Assembly (NCBI RefSeq): GCF_902506295.1
Contig: NZ_LR733312.1
Location: 2,122,089 to 2,186,088 of the forward strand
Direction: 5' to 3'
Length of the DNA stretch: 64,000 nt
From: Luteimonas sp. 9C
GTDB taxonomy: Bacteria; Pseudomonadota; Gammaproteobacteria; Xanthomonadales; Xanthomonadaceae
Made by a program: the position numbers and the translations under genes. A model generated the notes under the pieces. The model searched no databases, was not told where the DNA came from, and saw only the letters and a list, made by a program, of their open reading frames with translations. Shown here piece by piece: positions 1 to 11,577 of this stretch; positions within the stretch are counted from its first letter, which is position 1, and each line of letters opens with the position of its first letter.

Positions 1-1
1 C

Positions 2-1783
2 GGCACCGCCGGCGGCAAGGACCAGGGCGAAACCGCGGTCACCGAAGCGCAGCTGCGCGACATCCACGGCGCGGGCTATCCGCCGGCGATCGCCGCCGGC
101 GCGCAGGCGGTCATGGCCTCGTTCAACAGCGTGCACGGCCAGCGCATGCACGGGCACAAGGCCCTGCTGATCGACGTGCTCAAGGACCGCATGAATTTCG
201 GTGGCTTCGTCGTCGGCGATTGGAACGGCCACGGCCAGCTGCCGGGCTGCACCACCACCGATTGCGCGGCGACGTTCAACGCCGGCCTCGACATGGCGAT
301 GGCACCCGACAGCTGGCGCGGCCTCTACGAGAGCACCGTCAAGCACGTGCAGTCGGGCGAACTGCCGATGGCACGCCTCGACGATGCGGTGCGCCGCATC
401 CTGCGGGTCAAGTTCCGCATGGGCCTGTTCGACGCGCCGAAGCCGTCGGAACGTGCACTCGGCGGCAAGTTCGAACTGCTCGGCGCGCCGGAACACCGTG
501 AGGTCGCCCGTCGCGCGGTGCGCGAATCGCTGGTGCTGCTGAAGAACCAGGACGGCATCCTGCCGCTCGCCGCCAAGCAGCGCGTGCTGGTGGCCGGCGA
601 CGGCGCCGACGATCTGGGCAAGCAGTCCGGCGGCTGGACACTCAACTGGCAGGGCACCGGCACCAAGCGCGCCGACTATCCGAACGCCGACAGCATCTGG
701 GACGGCATCCGCACCCAGGTCACCGCCGCCGGCGGCACCGCGCAGCTGGCGGTAGACGGTGCGTACCGGCAGAAGCCGGACGTCGCGATCGTCGTGTTCG
801 GTGAAGACCCGTATGCGGAATTCCTCGGCGATCTGCCGAACCTGTTGTACAAGCCCGGCGACGATGCCGATCTCGAACTGGTCAAGCGCCTGCGTGCGGC
901 GGGCATTCCGGTGGTCTCGGTCTTCCTCAGCGGTCGCCCGCTGTGGGTCAACCGCGAGATCAACGCCTCCAACGCCTTCGTCGCCGCATGGCTGCCGGGC
1001 TCGGAGGGTGCAGGCATCGCCGATGTGCTGCTGCGCGGCGCGGATGGCCAGCCGCAGCACGACTTCAAGGGCAAGCTCAGCTTCTCGTGGCCGAAGCGTG
1101 GCGACCAGTACGTCAACAACGTCGGCATGGAGGGCTACGACCCGCTGTTCGCGTTCGGACACGGCCTGACCTACGCCGACGACGGCAACCTCGCCGCGCT
1201 GCCGGAAGACGCCGGTGTCAGCGCCGAAGACGGCAAGGACGCGGGCTATTTCGCGAAGGGCGTGCCCGGCCCCGGCATCCGCCTGGTGGTCACCGGCGCC
1301 GACGGGCGTGGCGCCGACGTGCTGCACCCGCGCGTGGTCACGCCGGACGGCACGCTGAGCCTCGCCGCGGTCGATTACCAGACCCAGGAGGGCGCACGCC
1401 TGCTGACCTGGACCGGCAATGCGACCGCCGAACTGCTGTCGCACTCGCCGTCCGACCTAAGCCGCGAAACCAACGGCGATTCTCTGCTGCTGGCGACGCT
1501 GCGCATCGACGCAGTGCCGGCGTCCGGCGACACCGTGCTGTACGCGGACTGCGGCGACGGCTGCAAGGCCGAACTGCCGATCGGTCCGTGGCTGGCCACG
1601 TTACCGCGCGGCGAATGGATCACGGCCGGCGTGCCGCTGAAGTGCCTCACCGTTGCAGGCCTCGACGCCACCCGCGTCAGCACGCCGTTCGCGATCCGCG
1701 CGCCGGCCGGCCTGACCCTGGGTCTGGCCGACGTCCGCATCGGCACGGAAGCCGCGCATACGCTCGACTGCAAGACTCAGTAA
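2..1783 (+). CDS. Glycoside hydrolase family 3 beta-glucosidase (5'-truncated by window)
   Basis: Exo-acting glucan beta-glucosidase, probably periplasmic, that releases glucose from oligo-glucans. The frame is open from the first bases, so the N-terminal signal and most of the catalytic barrel lie outside the window. The visible start contains KDQGE, the stretch GHKALLIDVLKD and GFVVGDWNG, whose Asp (codon 218-220) matches the GH3 catalytic nucleophile. The second alpha/beta domain follows (LKNQDGILPL, then GSEGAGIADVLL). The last ~170 residues form an extra beta-rich domain like the galactose-binding C-terminal region of large ExoP-type GH3 enzymes. The gene ends with TAA and is followed by a GC-rich hairpin at 1806-1826. 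Family is clear; exact substrate is inferred. Confidence 0.93.
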   Translation, partial: GTAGGKDQGETAVTEAQLRDIHGAGYPPAIAAGAQAVMASFNSVHGQRMHGHKALLIDVLKDRMNFGGFVVGDWNGHGQLPGCTTTDCAATFNAGLDMAMAPDSWRGLYESTVKHVQSGELPMARLDDAVRRILRVKFRMGLFDAPKPSERALGGKFELLGAPEHREVARRAVRESLVLLKNQDGILPLAAKQRVLVAGDGADDLGKQSGGWTLNWQGTGTKRADYPNADSIWDGIRTQVTAAGGTAQLAVDGAYRQKPDVAIVVFGEDPYAEFLGDLPNLLYKPGDDADLELVKRLRAAGIPVVSVFLSGRPLWVNREINASNAFVAAWLPGSEGAGIADVLLRGADGQPQHDFKGKLSFSWPKRGDQYVNNVGMEGYDPLFAFGHGLTYADDGNLAALPEDAGVSAEDGKDAGYFAKGVPGPGIRLVVTGADGRGADVLHPRVVTPDGTLSLAAVDYQTQEGARLLTWTGNATAELLSHSPSDLSRETNGDSLLLATLRIDAVPASGDTVLYADCGDGCKAELPIGPWLATLPRGEWITAGVPLKCLTVAGLDATRVSTPFAIRAPAGLTLGLADVRIGTEAAHTLDCKTQ

Positions 1784-1805
1784 GCGCAGCACGCTTCGCT
1801 CCGAG

Positions 1806-1826
1806 CCCCTCTCCGCTGGGGAGGGG
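1806..1826. repeat. Intergenic hairpin downstream of GH3 gene
   Basis: Nine-base arms (1806-1814 and 1818-1826, one G-U pair) with loop gct. There is no T-tract, so it could be a weak terminator. It resembles the CCCCTCTCC-type hairpins at 60386-60408 and 60484-60506, which suggests a dispersed intergenic repeat. Confidence 0.5.
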
Positions 1827-1960
1827 TCGGGTGCGGACAGTCGCCTGCGAGACACCCATCGACGCTGCCTCTCCAGGCGGCGTCGTGCTATCCGCACCCC
1901 GCGCCCACCACCGCAACGCAGCGTGCGCGCCGCGTCCACGCCGCGCTACAGGCGCGCGCC

Positions 1961-1966
1961 TAGACT
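1961..1966 (+). promoter_or_regulatory. Candidate -10 element (TAGACT) for GST gene
   Basis: TAGACT lies 31 bases before the GST ATG within GCGCGCGCCTAGACTCGAT. Nearly the same context precedes the small gene at 45880. No convincing -35 hexamer is seen. Confidence 0.35.
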
Positions 1967-1997
1967 CGATGCACCTGTCCCGCGGAGCATCTCCCCC

Positions 1998-2693
1998 ATG
2001 ATCGACCTGCACTACTGGCCCACCCCGAACGGCCACAAGATCACGCTGTTTCTCGAAGAAGCCGGCCTCGAGTACACGCTCCACCCCGTCAACATCGGCA
2101 AGGGCGACCAGTTCAAGCCCGAGTACCTCGCGCTCTCGCCGAACAACAAGATGCCGGCGATCGTCGACCACGCCCCGGCCGACGGCGGCGATCCGCAGAC
2201 CGTGTTCGAGTCCGGCGCGATCCTGATGTATCTGGCGGAGAAGTCCGGACAGTTCCTGTCGACCGATCCGCGCGTGCGCATCGAGACATTGGAGTGGCTG
2301 TTCTGGCAGATGGCCGGCCTGGGGCCCATGACCGGCCAGTACGGCCACTTCAACGTCTACGCGCCGGAGAAAATTCCCTACGCGATCGACCGCTACACCA
2401 ATGAAGCCAACCGTCTGCTGCAGGTGCTCGACACGCATCTGAAGGGTCGCGACTTCATCGCCGGCGACGCGTATTCGATCGCCGACATGGCCACGTATCC
2501 GTGGATCGGCGTCTACGACAAGGCGCCGATCGACATGACGCCCTATCCCGAAGTCCAGCGCTGGCACGCGGCCATCCAGGCACGCCCCGCCACGGGTCGC
2601 GCGTACGCGAAAGCGAAAGAGGTCAATCCCGACGCGGGCAAGGCGATGAGTGACGAGGAAAAGAAACTGCTGTTCGGGCAGGGGCGTCGCTGA
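1998..2693 (+). CDS. Glutathione S-transferase, Nu-class (YfcG/YghU-like)
   Basis: Cytosolic thiol transferase or disulfide-bond reductase of 231 residues. The N-terminal thioredoxin-like domain begins MIDLHYWPTPNGHK. The TPN motif (residues 9-11) is characteristic of the YfcG group, which uses Thr/Asn rather than a catalytic Cys. FESGAILMYLAEKSG gives the glutathione-binding Glu-Ser. The C-terminal helical domain (about 90-215) contains FIAGDAYSIADMATYPW, the usual N-capping motif. The reading frame is open further upstream, but the ATG at 1998 is where family homology begins. Monocistronic; a TAGACT -10-like element lies upstream. Confidence 0.93.
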   Translation: MIDLHYWPTPNGHKITLFLEEAGLEYTLHPVNIGKGDQFKPEYLALSPNNKMPAIVDHAPADGGDPQTVFESGAILMYLAEKSGQFLSTDPRVRIETLEWLFWQMAGLGPMTGQYGHFNVYAPEKIPYAIDRYTNEANRLLQVLDTHLKGRDFIAGDAYSIADMATYPWIGVYDKAPIDMTPYPEVQRWHAAIQARPATGRAYAKAKEVNPDAGKAMSDEEKKLLFGQGRR

Positions 2694-2762
2694 GGCCCAC
2701 TGCGTGGCGGAGTGCATCGCCATGCACGCGTCCATATGATCGGGGTCCACACCGGATCAGGG

Positions 2763-5456
<2,694 letters not shown>

Positions 5457-5479
5457 CCGCACACGCCGAAGGCACACGC

Positions 5480-5983
5480 ATGTCCACGAGTCCGCCCCCA
5501 CTGCCGCCGCGTCCCGCGCCTGTGCCGCCACCGCCGCGTGGCTGGTGGCAGCGCAACTGGAAGTGGGCGTTGCCGGTCGTCGTGGTCACGTTCGTCGCAC
5601 TGGTGGCGGCGCTCGTCGCGATCGTGCTGTTCGCGATCCGCGGCTCGATGATGCGCTCGGATGTCTACGCCGACGCGATGGCACGCGCCCGCGCGCATCC
5701 GGAACTCGTCGCGACGATCGGCACGCCGATCACGCCCGGCTTCATGCCGATGGGCTCGGTCAGCACCTCGACCGACGGCGGCGGCTCGGGCCGCGCGGAC
5801 CTGGTGATCGGCATCGAAGGCCCGCGCGGTGAAGGTCGCCTCATCGCCACGGCCGATCGTCGGCTGGGTGCATGGACCTGGGAGTCGCTGCTGTACGTGC
5901 CGGGCGACAACGATCTGGAGCACATCATCACGATCGCCGAAGCGGATACGCCGGTCGAACACCACGCCTTGCCGGTGCCGTGA
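5480..5983 (+). CDS. Coa1-like single-pass membrane protein
   Basis: A 167-residue protein with a Pro-rich cytoplasmic N-terminus (PPPLPPRPAPVPPPPRG), one long transmembrane helix (about residues 27-52) and an exported domain beginning RGSMMRSDVYADAMARA. This layout resembles the cytochrome-oxidase assembly factor 1 (Coa1) family, whose bacterial members are mostly uncharacterised. The domain contains IGTPITPGFMPMGSV and ends with a beta-rich part. The start at 5480 was chosen because it places the Pro-rich tail directly before the helix. It may be cotranscribed with the peptidase gene 23 bases upstream. The function is not established. Confidence 0.7.
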   Translation: MSTSPPPLPPRPAPVPPPPRGWWQRNWKWALPVVVVTFVALVAALVAIVLFAIRGSMMRSDVYADAMARARAHPELVATIGTPITPGFMPMGSVSTSTDGGGSGRADLVIGIEGPRGEGRLIATADRRLGAWTWESLLYVPGDNDLEHIITIAEADTPVEHHALPVP

Positions 5984-6051
5984 CCTCCGGCCATTGCCGG
6001 CACGCACGCGAGCGCCTACGGTCGGCGTTCGTCCTTGCCGCTGGTGCTGCC

Positions 6052-7848
6052 ATGAAACCGCTTGTCCTTGCGATCGCCCTGTCCCTTGCCGCGCCACTCA
6101 CGGCCCTCGCCCACACCGATGACGCCAAGGCGGTCGTCGCTGCGTCGCCGACCGCATCGCCGGCCTGGGTCACGCGCAGCAACGAACTGTCGCAGATCCT
6201 GATCGACGCCCAGGCGCCATTCCAGCCTGAATCCGCAGGCTTCTTCGGCGTGCCCGGTTACGACGACCAGGTCGCGGACTTCGGCCCCGACAATGCCCGG
6301 CGCTACCGCGACGCGATGACCGCGGCGCGCGCCAAGCTGCAGACGCAGCTCGAACTCGAGCGCGATGCCAACGTGCGCCAGGACCTGCAGATCCTGCTGA
6401 CCAGCATCGATCAGAGCATCGAGGGCAGCACGCTCGGCGAGCGCTATCTGCTGCCTTGGACCGATGCGCCGCAATTGATCTTCGGCGGCATCAACGGCCT
6501 GCTGTCGTCACAGACGCCGTCGGAGCGGCGCGTGCATGCGCTCGCCCGTCTGCAGCGTTATGCCGGCCTCACCGAAGGCAGCACACCGATCACCACCCTC
6601 GCCCGCCAGCGCTATGAAGAGCGCCTATCGAACCCCGAGCTGCTCCAGCCCACCAAGCTTGAGGTGCAGCGCGCGCTCGACAGCGCCGACACCTACATCG
6701 CCGGCATCCGCAAGCTCTTCGAGGAATACGAGATCGAGGGCGCCGAACCTGCACTTGAAGCGATCGCGAAGGAGATCACCGCCTACGCCGACTGGACCCG
6801 CGCCACCGTGCTGCCGAAGGCGCGCGAAGACACGCGCCTGCCGCCGGAGCTCTATGCGTTCGGGCTCAAGCAGTACGGCACCGATGTCGACCCGCAACTG
6901 CTGATGCAGCGCGCGCAGCTGGCCTTCATGGAAATCCGCGCGCAGATGCAGCAGCTTGCGCCGCTGGTCGCGAAAGAGAACGGCATCGACGCGACCGACT
7001 ACCGCGGTGTCATCACCGCGCTCAAGCGCGACACGATTCCGAACGCGCGTCTGGAGGCGAGCTACCGCGAGGTCATCGACGCGATCGATCCGATCATCGA
7101 GCGCGAGGACATCGTCGACGTGCCGCAGCGCGAGATGCAGATGCGCCTGGGTTCGGACGCCGAATCGGCCGCGCAGCCCGCGCCGCATTTCCGCCCGGCG
7201 CCGCTGGTCGGCAACACCGGCCAGCAGGGCACGTTCGTGCTGCCGGTGGGCAATCCCGGCGGCACCGGCGACGACGCGGCATACGACGACTTCAACTTCG
7301 ACGCCGTGCGCTGGACGCTGTCAGCGCACGAAGGCCGTCCCGGACACGAGCTGCAGTTCACCGCGATGGTCGAGCGCGGTGTTTCGCTGGCCCGCTCAAT
7401 GTTCGCGTTCAACTCGGTCAACGTCGAAGGCTGGGCGCTGTATGCCGAAGCCGAGCTGGTGCCCTATGAGCCGCTCGACGGCCAGCTGATCGCCCTGCAG
7501 TTCCGCTTGCTGCGCGCCGCGCGCGCGATGCTCGACCCGATGCTCAATCTCGGCATGATCGACCGCGAACGGGCCGGCCGCGTGCTGACCGAAGAAGTGA
7601 TGCTCTCGCCCGCGATGGCGCGCCAGGAACTCGACCGCTACACCTTCAACGCACCGGGCCAGGCGACGAGCTACTTCTACGGCTACACCCGCATCCTCGA
7701 ATTGCGCATGCGCACCGAACTGGCACTGGGCGCGAAGTTCGACCGCCGCGCGTTCAACAACTTCCTGCTCGATCAGGGCCTGTTGCCGCCGGACCAGCTG
7801 GCCGAAGCGGTGGAGACGGTGTTCATCCCCGCGCAGCAGCGCCGTTGA
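6052..7848 (+). CDS. DUF885 family secreted protein, putative metallopeptidase
   Basis: A 598-residue protein with an N-terminal signal peptide (MKPLVLAIALSLAAPLTALA). The body is alpha-helical and typical of DUF885. It includes the conserved histidine-rich motif SAHEGRPGHELQF, which resembles a metal-binding HExxxxH site, followed about 40 residues later by EGWALYAEAELVPYE with a candidate third ligand Glu. Members occur widely in Xanthomonadaceae, and peptidase activity is inferred from the motif. Its length is normal for the family. The ATG at 6052 was preferred over the longer frame because it starts the signal peptide. Confidence 0.88.
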   Translation: MKPLVLAIALSLAAPLTALAHTDDAKAVVAASPTASPAWVTRSNELSQILIDAQAPFQPESAGFFGVPGYDDQVADFGPDNARRYRDAMTAARAKLQTQLELERDANVRQDLQILLTSIDQSIEGSTLGERYLLPWTDAPQLIFGGINGLLSSQTPSERRVHALARLQRYAGLTEGSTPITTLARQRYEERLSNPELLQPTKLEVQRALDSADTYIAGIRKLFEEYEIEGAEPALEAIAKEITAYADWTRATVLPKAREDTRLPPELYAFGLKQYGTDVDPQLLMQRAQLAFMEIRAQMQQLAPLVAKENGIDATDYRGVITALKRDTIPNARLEASYREVIDAIDPIIEREDIVDVPQREMQMRLGSDAESAAQPAPHFRPAPLVGNTGQQGTFVLPVGNPGGTGDDAAYDDFNFDAVRWTLSAHEGRPGHELQFTAMVERGVSLARSMFAFNSVNVEGWALYAEAELVPYEPLDGQLIALQFRLLRAARAMLDPMLNLGMIDRERAGRVLTEEVMLSPAMARQELDRYTFNAPGQATSYFYGYTRILELRMRTELALGAKFDRRAFNNFLLDQGLLPPDQLAEAVETVFIPAQQRR

Positions 7849-7857
7849 TCGATCCGG

Positions 7858-7886
7858 TGCGCCCTGCCCCGCCGGGGCGGGGCGCA
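7858..7886. terminator. Hairpin between convergent genes
   Basis: A GC-only hairpin of about 12 bp (7858-7869 with 7875-7886, one G-U pair) lies between the convergent DUF885 and YdcF-like genes. It lacks a T-tract, so it is only a possible bidirectional terminator. Confidence 0.45.
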
Positions 7887-7906
7887 TCCCGGCCCGCGGT
7901 CGATGC

Positions 7907-8611
7907 TCAGCTGATCCGGTCCATCAACCGTCGATGCCCGATCAGTCGCGCCCAGCGCATGCCGATATCGAGCCAGCAGACGTAGGCGGCCTCGCCGGCG
8001 ATGCGCCACAGCGAGCCGGGGCGCCAGGACAGCGCCGGTTCGGCCGCGCACAGTTCCCAGTGCAGGCCGAGTCCGCGTGCGAACAGAGCACAGCGCGCGA
8101 GGTGGTAGCGGCTGCTGAGCAGGGTGACACGGCGTGTCGGCGCGTCGGGGTCGACGGCGGCGGCCGTCAGCAGGCTGCGCGCGTTGCGCAGGTTCTGCAG
8201 GGTGTCGCGCGAGGCGTCCTCGAGCACCAGGGGTGCGTCCTCGGGCACGCCCAGGGCATGGAGGGCATCGCGGGCCAGCGCGGCTTCGGTCGGGCTGCCC
8301 GCCGGGCCGCCGCCGAGCAGCAGCACGCTGCCGGGCGCATGCGAGGTCCACAGCGAGGCCGCGCGCGCGAGCCGGGCCTGGAAGTCCGCGTCCAGGCGCC
8401 CCTGCGGCGCGTGCTTGCCGAACACCAGCACGCACTCGCCACCGACCGGCACACAGGGCGCATTGCGCGCGACCCGCAGCACGTGCACCAGATAGCCCAC
8501 GTACACCAGACCCAGACTCAGCACGCAGACCGCCCCGGCGACCGCCAGCGTGTGCAGGGCATCGCGGTCGGCAAGCCGTTTGAGGCGGTACAGCAGGCGG
8601 GTACGGGCCAT
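7907..8611 (-). CDS. YdcF/ElyC-like DUF218 membrane protein
   Basis: A 234-residue protein with an N-terminal transmembrane helix (about residues 20-45) and a DUF218 domain. The domain shows the usual order: a CVLVFGKHAP strand, LLLGGGPAGSPTEA, LEDASRDTLQNLRNA and VTLLSSRYHLARC. DUF218 proteins such as SanA and ElyC act in envelope or lipid-carrier processes of uncertain chemistry. The gene is divergent from the pigment ketosynthase (104 bases between start codons), and its position suggests a role with the pigment or its lipid anchor, but that is inference. Confidence 0.82.
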   Translation of the reverse strand: MARTRLLYRLKRLADRDALHTLAVAGAVCVLSLGLVYVGYLVHVLRVARNAPCVPVGGECVLVFGKHAPQGRLDADFQARLARAASLWTSHAPGSVLLLGGGPAGSPTEAALARDALHALGVPEDAPLVLEDASRDTLQNLRNARSLLTAAAVDPDAPTRRVTLLSSRYHLARCALFARGLGLHWELCAAEPALSWRPGSLWRIAGEAAYVCWLDIGMRWARLIGHRRLMDRIS

Positions 8612-8680
8612 CGTGGAACCGCTTCCCGAACGGTCCGGAACTGGGGGTGGCCCTGAAGTCTAGCCTCACCATGCTGTCGC

Positions 8681-8686
8681 TATACT
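8681..8686 (+). promoter_or_regulatory. Candidate -10 element for pigment plus-strand arm
   Basis: TATACT lies 29 bases before the GTG start of the ketosynthase, in the divergent gap with the YdcF-like gene. There is no good -35 match, so this is only a candidate. Confidence 0.35.
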
Positions 8687-8715
8687 CGACCGCCTGATTG
8701 TCCCGGATTCACTGC

Positions 8716-9942
8716 GTGACTGAACCGCTGTCCCTGTCGCCGATTCCGGCACTCGCCATCCGTGCGTTCACCGCGACCACTGCGCTCGGACGCGGCAATG
8801 CCGCCCAGGCCGCGGCCCTGCGCGAACGCCGCGGCGGGCTGCGCCGCAACGATTTCGGCCCGACCCCGCTGCCGACCTGGATCGGTCGCGTGGACGGCGT
8901 GGAAGACGCGCCGCTGCCGTCCGCGCTCGCCCGCTGGGAATGCCGCAACAACCGGCTCGCCTGGCTGGCGCTGCAGCAGGATGGCGTGCTGGCCACGCTC
9001 GACACGATGGTGGCGCGCTACGGCGTGGATCGCGTCGCGCTGGTCGTGGGCACCTCAACCTCGAGCATCGGCGCCAGCGAGGAAGGCTATGCGCGCGCCG
9101 GCACCGATGCCGAGGGCGTGCGCCACCTTCCGGACGATCTCGCCCGCCCGATCGTGCACACGCCGCATTCGCTGGGCGACTTCCTGCAGCACGCCACCGG
9201 CCTGCGCGGTCCCTGCATCACGGTTGCCACCGCGTGCTCGTCGAGCGCGAAGGTGTTCGCCCAGGCGGCGCGGATGATCGAAGCCGGCCTCGTCGACGCG
9301 GCGCTGGTCGGCGGTGTCGACACGCTGTGCGGCAGCGTGCTGTTCGGGTTCAACGCATTGGGCCTGGTGTCGACCGAGCGCTGTCGCCCCTTCGACGCCA
9401 CCCGCGACGGCCTGTCGCTGGGCGAGGCCGGCGGCTTCGCCGTGCTCGAGCGAGCCGCGGCCGGCGATACCGGCCTGCAGTTGCGCGGTTACGGTGAATC
9501 CAGCGACGCGCACCACATGTCGGCGCCGCACCCCGAAGGTCTCGGCGCGACACTGGCCATGCGCGGCGCGCTCGATCGCGCCGGCATCGACGCGGCCGAA
9601 GTCGGCTATCTCAACCTGCACGGCACCTCGACGCCGGCCAACGATTCGGTCGAGGCACGCGCGGTCGATGGCGTGTTCCCGGACACGCTGCACGCCAGTT
9701 CGACCAAGGGCTGGACCGGTCACACGCTGGGCGCGGCCGGCATCGTCGAATCGGTGTTCGCGCTGCTGGCGCTCGAGAACGGCCTGCTGCCGGGGATCCT
9801 CGACAGCGCCGTGCGCGATCCCGCCTGCGGTCCGCAGATCCGCTTCGACAATGCGCAGGCCGACATCCGGTTCGCGATGAACAATTCCTTCGGCTTCGGC
9901 GGCAACAACTGCTCGCTGGTGTTCGGCAAGGTGGCGGCATGA
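8716..9942 (+). CDS. Beta-ketoacyl-ACP synthase of aryl polyene pathway
   Basis: Condensing enzyme that would extend the ACP-bound aryl starter with malonyl units, in the cytosol. From a GTG at 8716 it is 408 residues; an in-frame TTG at 8698 is an alternative start. The catalytic Cys174 is in TVATACSSSAK, with His302 (NLHGTSTPANDS) and His336 (GWTGHTLGAAG), a complete KAS II-type triad. It opens a tightly overlapping plus-strand arm: the next start ATG overlaps its TGA (ATGA). In related loci this enzyme works with a ketosynthase-like partner, here the next gene. Confidence 0.92.
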   Translation: MTEPLSLSPIPALAIRAFTATTALGRGNAAQAAALRERRGGLRRNDFGPTPLPTWIGRVDGVEDAPLPSALARWECRNNRLAWLALQQDGVLATLDTMVARYGVDRVALVVGTSTSSIGASEEGYARAGTDAEGVRHLPDDLARPIVHTPHSLGDFLQHATGLRGPCITVATACSSSAKVFAQAARMIEAGLVDAALVGGVDTLCGSVLFGFNALGLVSTERCRPFDATRDGLSLGEAGGFAVLERAAAGDTGLQLRGYGESSDAHHMSAPHPEGLGATLAMRGALDRAGIDAAEVGYLNLHGTSTPANDSVEARAVDGVFPDTLHASSTKGWTGHTLGAAGIVESVFALLALENGLLPGILDSAVRDPACGPQIRFDNAQADIRFAMNNSFGFGGNNCSLVFGKVAA

Positions 9943-10757
9943 GCGCGTCGAACGCCCTAGGCGCGACGATCGCCGGCATCGGCTTCTGGACCGATGGCCT
10001 GCCGGACTGGAACGCCGCGCGTGCGTTCGCGCGTGAAGGCACGCGCCCGGACACCGCACCCTCGCGTCCATCGCCGCAGCTGCTGGCACCGAACGAACGC
10101 CGGCGCGCGCCGGGCTCGGTCGCCGTCGCGCTCGAGGTCGCGCTTGCCGCGTGCCGCGATGCCGGGGTCGCACCGGAGACGCTGCCGTCGGTGTTCGCCT
10201 CGACCCATGGCGACCTGGGCATCACCGATTACATGTGCGACACGCTGGCGACCGATCCCACTGCGATCTCGCCGACGAAGTTCCACAACTCGGTGCACAA
10301 CGCCGCCGCCGGCTACTGGACCATCGGCGCCGGCTGCACCGAGGCGACGACCGCGATCAGCGCCCATGAGGCCACCTTCGCCCAGGGCCTGCTCGAGGCG
10401 ATGATGCAACTCGCCGCCGGCAGCCCCGCCGTGCTGCTGGTCGCCTACGACACCGCGTCCACCGGACTGCTCGGCACCGTGACCCGCAGCGAAGGCCTGC
10501 TCGGCGCGGCGCTGGTGCTGGTGCGCGACGGCAACGGTCCGCGTCTGCAGGCCGCGCTGCGCGACGGCGCCGAACTCGACGCGCCCGGTCCGCTCAGCAC
10601 GCACGCGGCACACAACGCGATGGTGCAGATGCTGCCGCTGTTCGATGCGCTCGCCACCGGCGGGTCGCGCGCGGTGCTGCGCGCGGGACCGCACCGTTCG
10701 CTGGCGCTGGAGATCACGCACCCCACGCAGGCACAGCCGGAGCACGCGCGTGGCTGA
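9939..10757 (+). CDS. Ketosynthase-like partner (PF13723-type, short)
   Basis: A 272-residue protein matching only the N-terminal half of a beta-ketoacyl synthase, as in the short Ketoacyl-synt_2 family of aryl polyene and related clusters. Recognisable stretches are PSVFASTHGDLGITDYMCD, SPTKFHNSVHNAAAGYW and AYDTASTGLLG. No active-site Cys/His/His set is visible, so it is probably a non-catalytic partner (chain-length-factor-like) of the upstream ketosynthase. It starts inside the stop of that gene (ATGA), and its own 3' end overlaps the glycosyltransferase start by 8 bases, which implies translational coupling. Confidence 0.85.
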   Translation: MSASNALGATIAGIGFWTDGLPDWNAARAFAREGTRPDTAPSRPSPQLLAPNERRRAPGSVAVALEVALAACRDAGVAPETLPSVFASTHGDLGITDYMCDTLATDPTAISPTKFHNSVHNAAAGYWTIGAGCTEATTAISAHEATFAQGLLEAMMQLAAGSPAVLLVAYDTASTGLLGTVTRSEGLLGAALVLVRDGNGPRLQAALRDGAELDAPGPLSTHAAHNAMVQMLPLFDALATGGSRAVLRAGPHRSLALEITHPTQAQPEHARG

Positions 10758-11577
10758 GCATCCGCACCTGCATCGCGGCAACGTCGCGGTCGTGATCCCG
10801 GCGCTCAACGAGGCGCTCCGCATCGACGAGGTCGTCGGCGAGGCGCTGGCCTACTGCGAACACGTGATCGTCGTCGACGACGGATCGGACGATGCGACGC
10901 CCGACATCGTCGCCGCGCTGCCGGTCACGCTGCTGCGCCATCCGCAGCGCAGGGGCAAGGGGCAGGCATTGCGGAACGGCTTTGCGGAAGCCCGCCGGCG
11001 CGGGTTCGCCGCGGTGGTGACGATGGACGGCGACGGCCAGCACCGCGCCAGCGACATTCCGCGCATGATCGAAGCCGCCAACCGCTATCCGCACTGCATC
11101 GTCAACGGCGCACGCTTGAAGAAGCGCGGCACCCAGCCCTGGTACCGGCGGATCGGCAACGATTTCGGCGACTGGGGCATCGCCTGGGGCTGCGGTTTCC
11201 GGATGGTCGACACGCAGAGCGGCCAGCGGCTCTATCCCGCCGCGGTGCTCGCGCTCGACGAAGTGCCCGGCGAGGGCTTCGTGTTCGAGGCGCAGATCCT
11301 GATCAGCGCGGCGCGTCGGCTCGGTTGCGGCGTGGTGTCGGTCCCGGTGGAGACACGCTACCGCTGCGCGGATTCGGACGAGCAGTTCCGCAAGAGCCAC
11401 TTCCGGCTCTATCGCGACCTGAAATCGATCACCCTGCACGTGCTGCGGCAGGTGCTCGCGCGGGGTGACCTGCTGCAGACCTGGCGCGCCAAGCGCGCTA
11501 GCCCGCCGGTGATCTTCGATCCCGGCGCCGCGCCCGATGCGATGCTCGCCCATGAACCCATGCAAGGCGCACGATGA
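10750..11577 (+). CDS. Family 2 glycosyltransferase of pigment locus
   Basis: A 275-residue GT-A fold enzyme starting with GTG at 10750, which overlaps the preceding gene by 8 bases. Motifs are VAVVIPALNEALRI, HVIVVDDGSDDATPD and VTMDGDGQH (metal-binding DxD-like). The C-terminal part (DTQSGQRLYP, then EGFVFEAQIL) is like dolichyl-phosphate/undecaprenyl-type GT2 enzymes. No transmembrane helices are obvious. Aryl polyene loci commonly carry such a gene, and it may decorate the head group or the lipid anchor of the polyene; the substrate is inferred. Its stop overlaps the next start. Confidence 0.88.
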   Translation: MAEHPHLHRGNVAVVIPALNEALRIDEVVGEALAYCEHVIVVDDGSDDATPDIVAALPVTLLRHPQRRGKGQALRNGFAEARRRGFAAVVTMDGDGQHRASDIPRMIEAANRYPHCIVNGARLKKRGTQPWYRRIGNDFGDWGIAWGCGFRMVDTQSGQRLYPAAVLALDEVPGEGFVFEAQILISAARRLGCGVVSVPVETRYRCADSDEQFRKSHFRLYRDLKSITLHVLRQVLARGDLLQTWRAKRASPPVIFDPGAAPDAMLAHEPMQGAR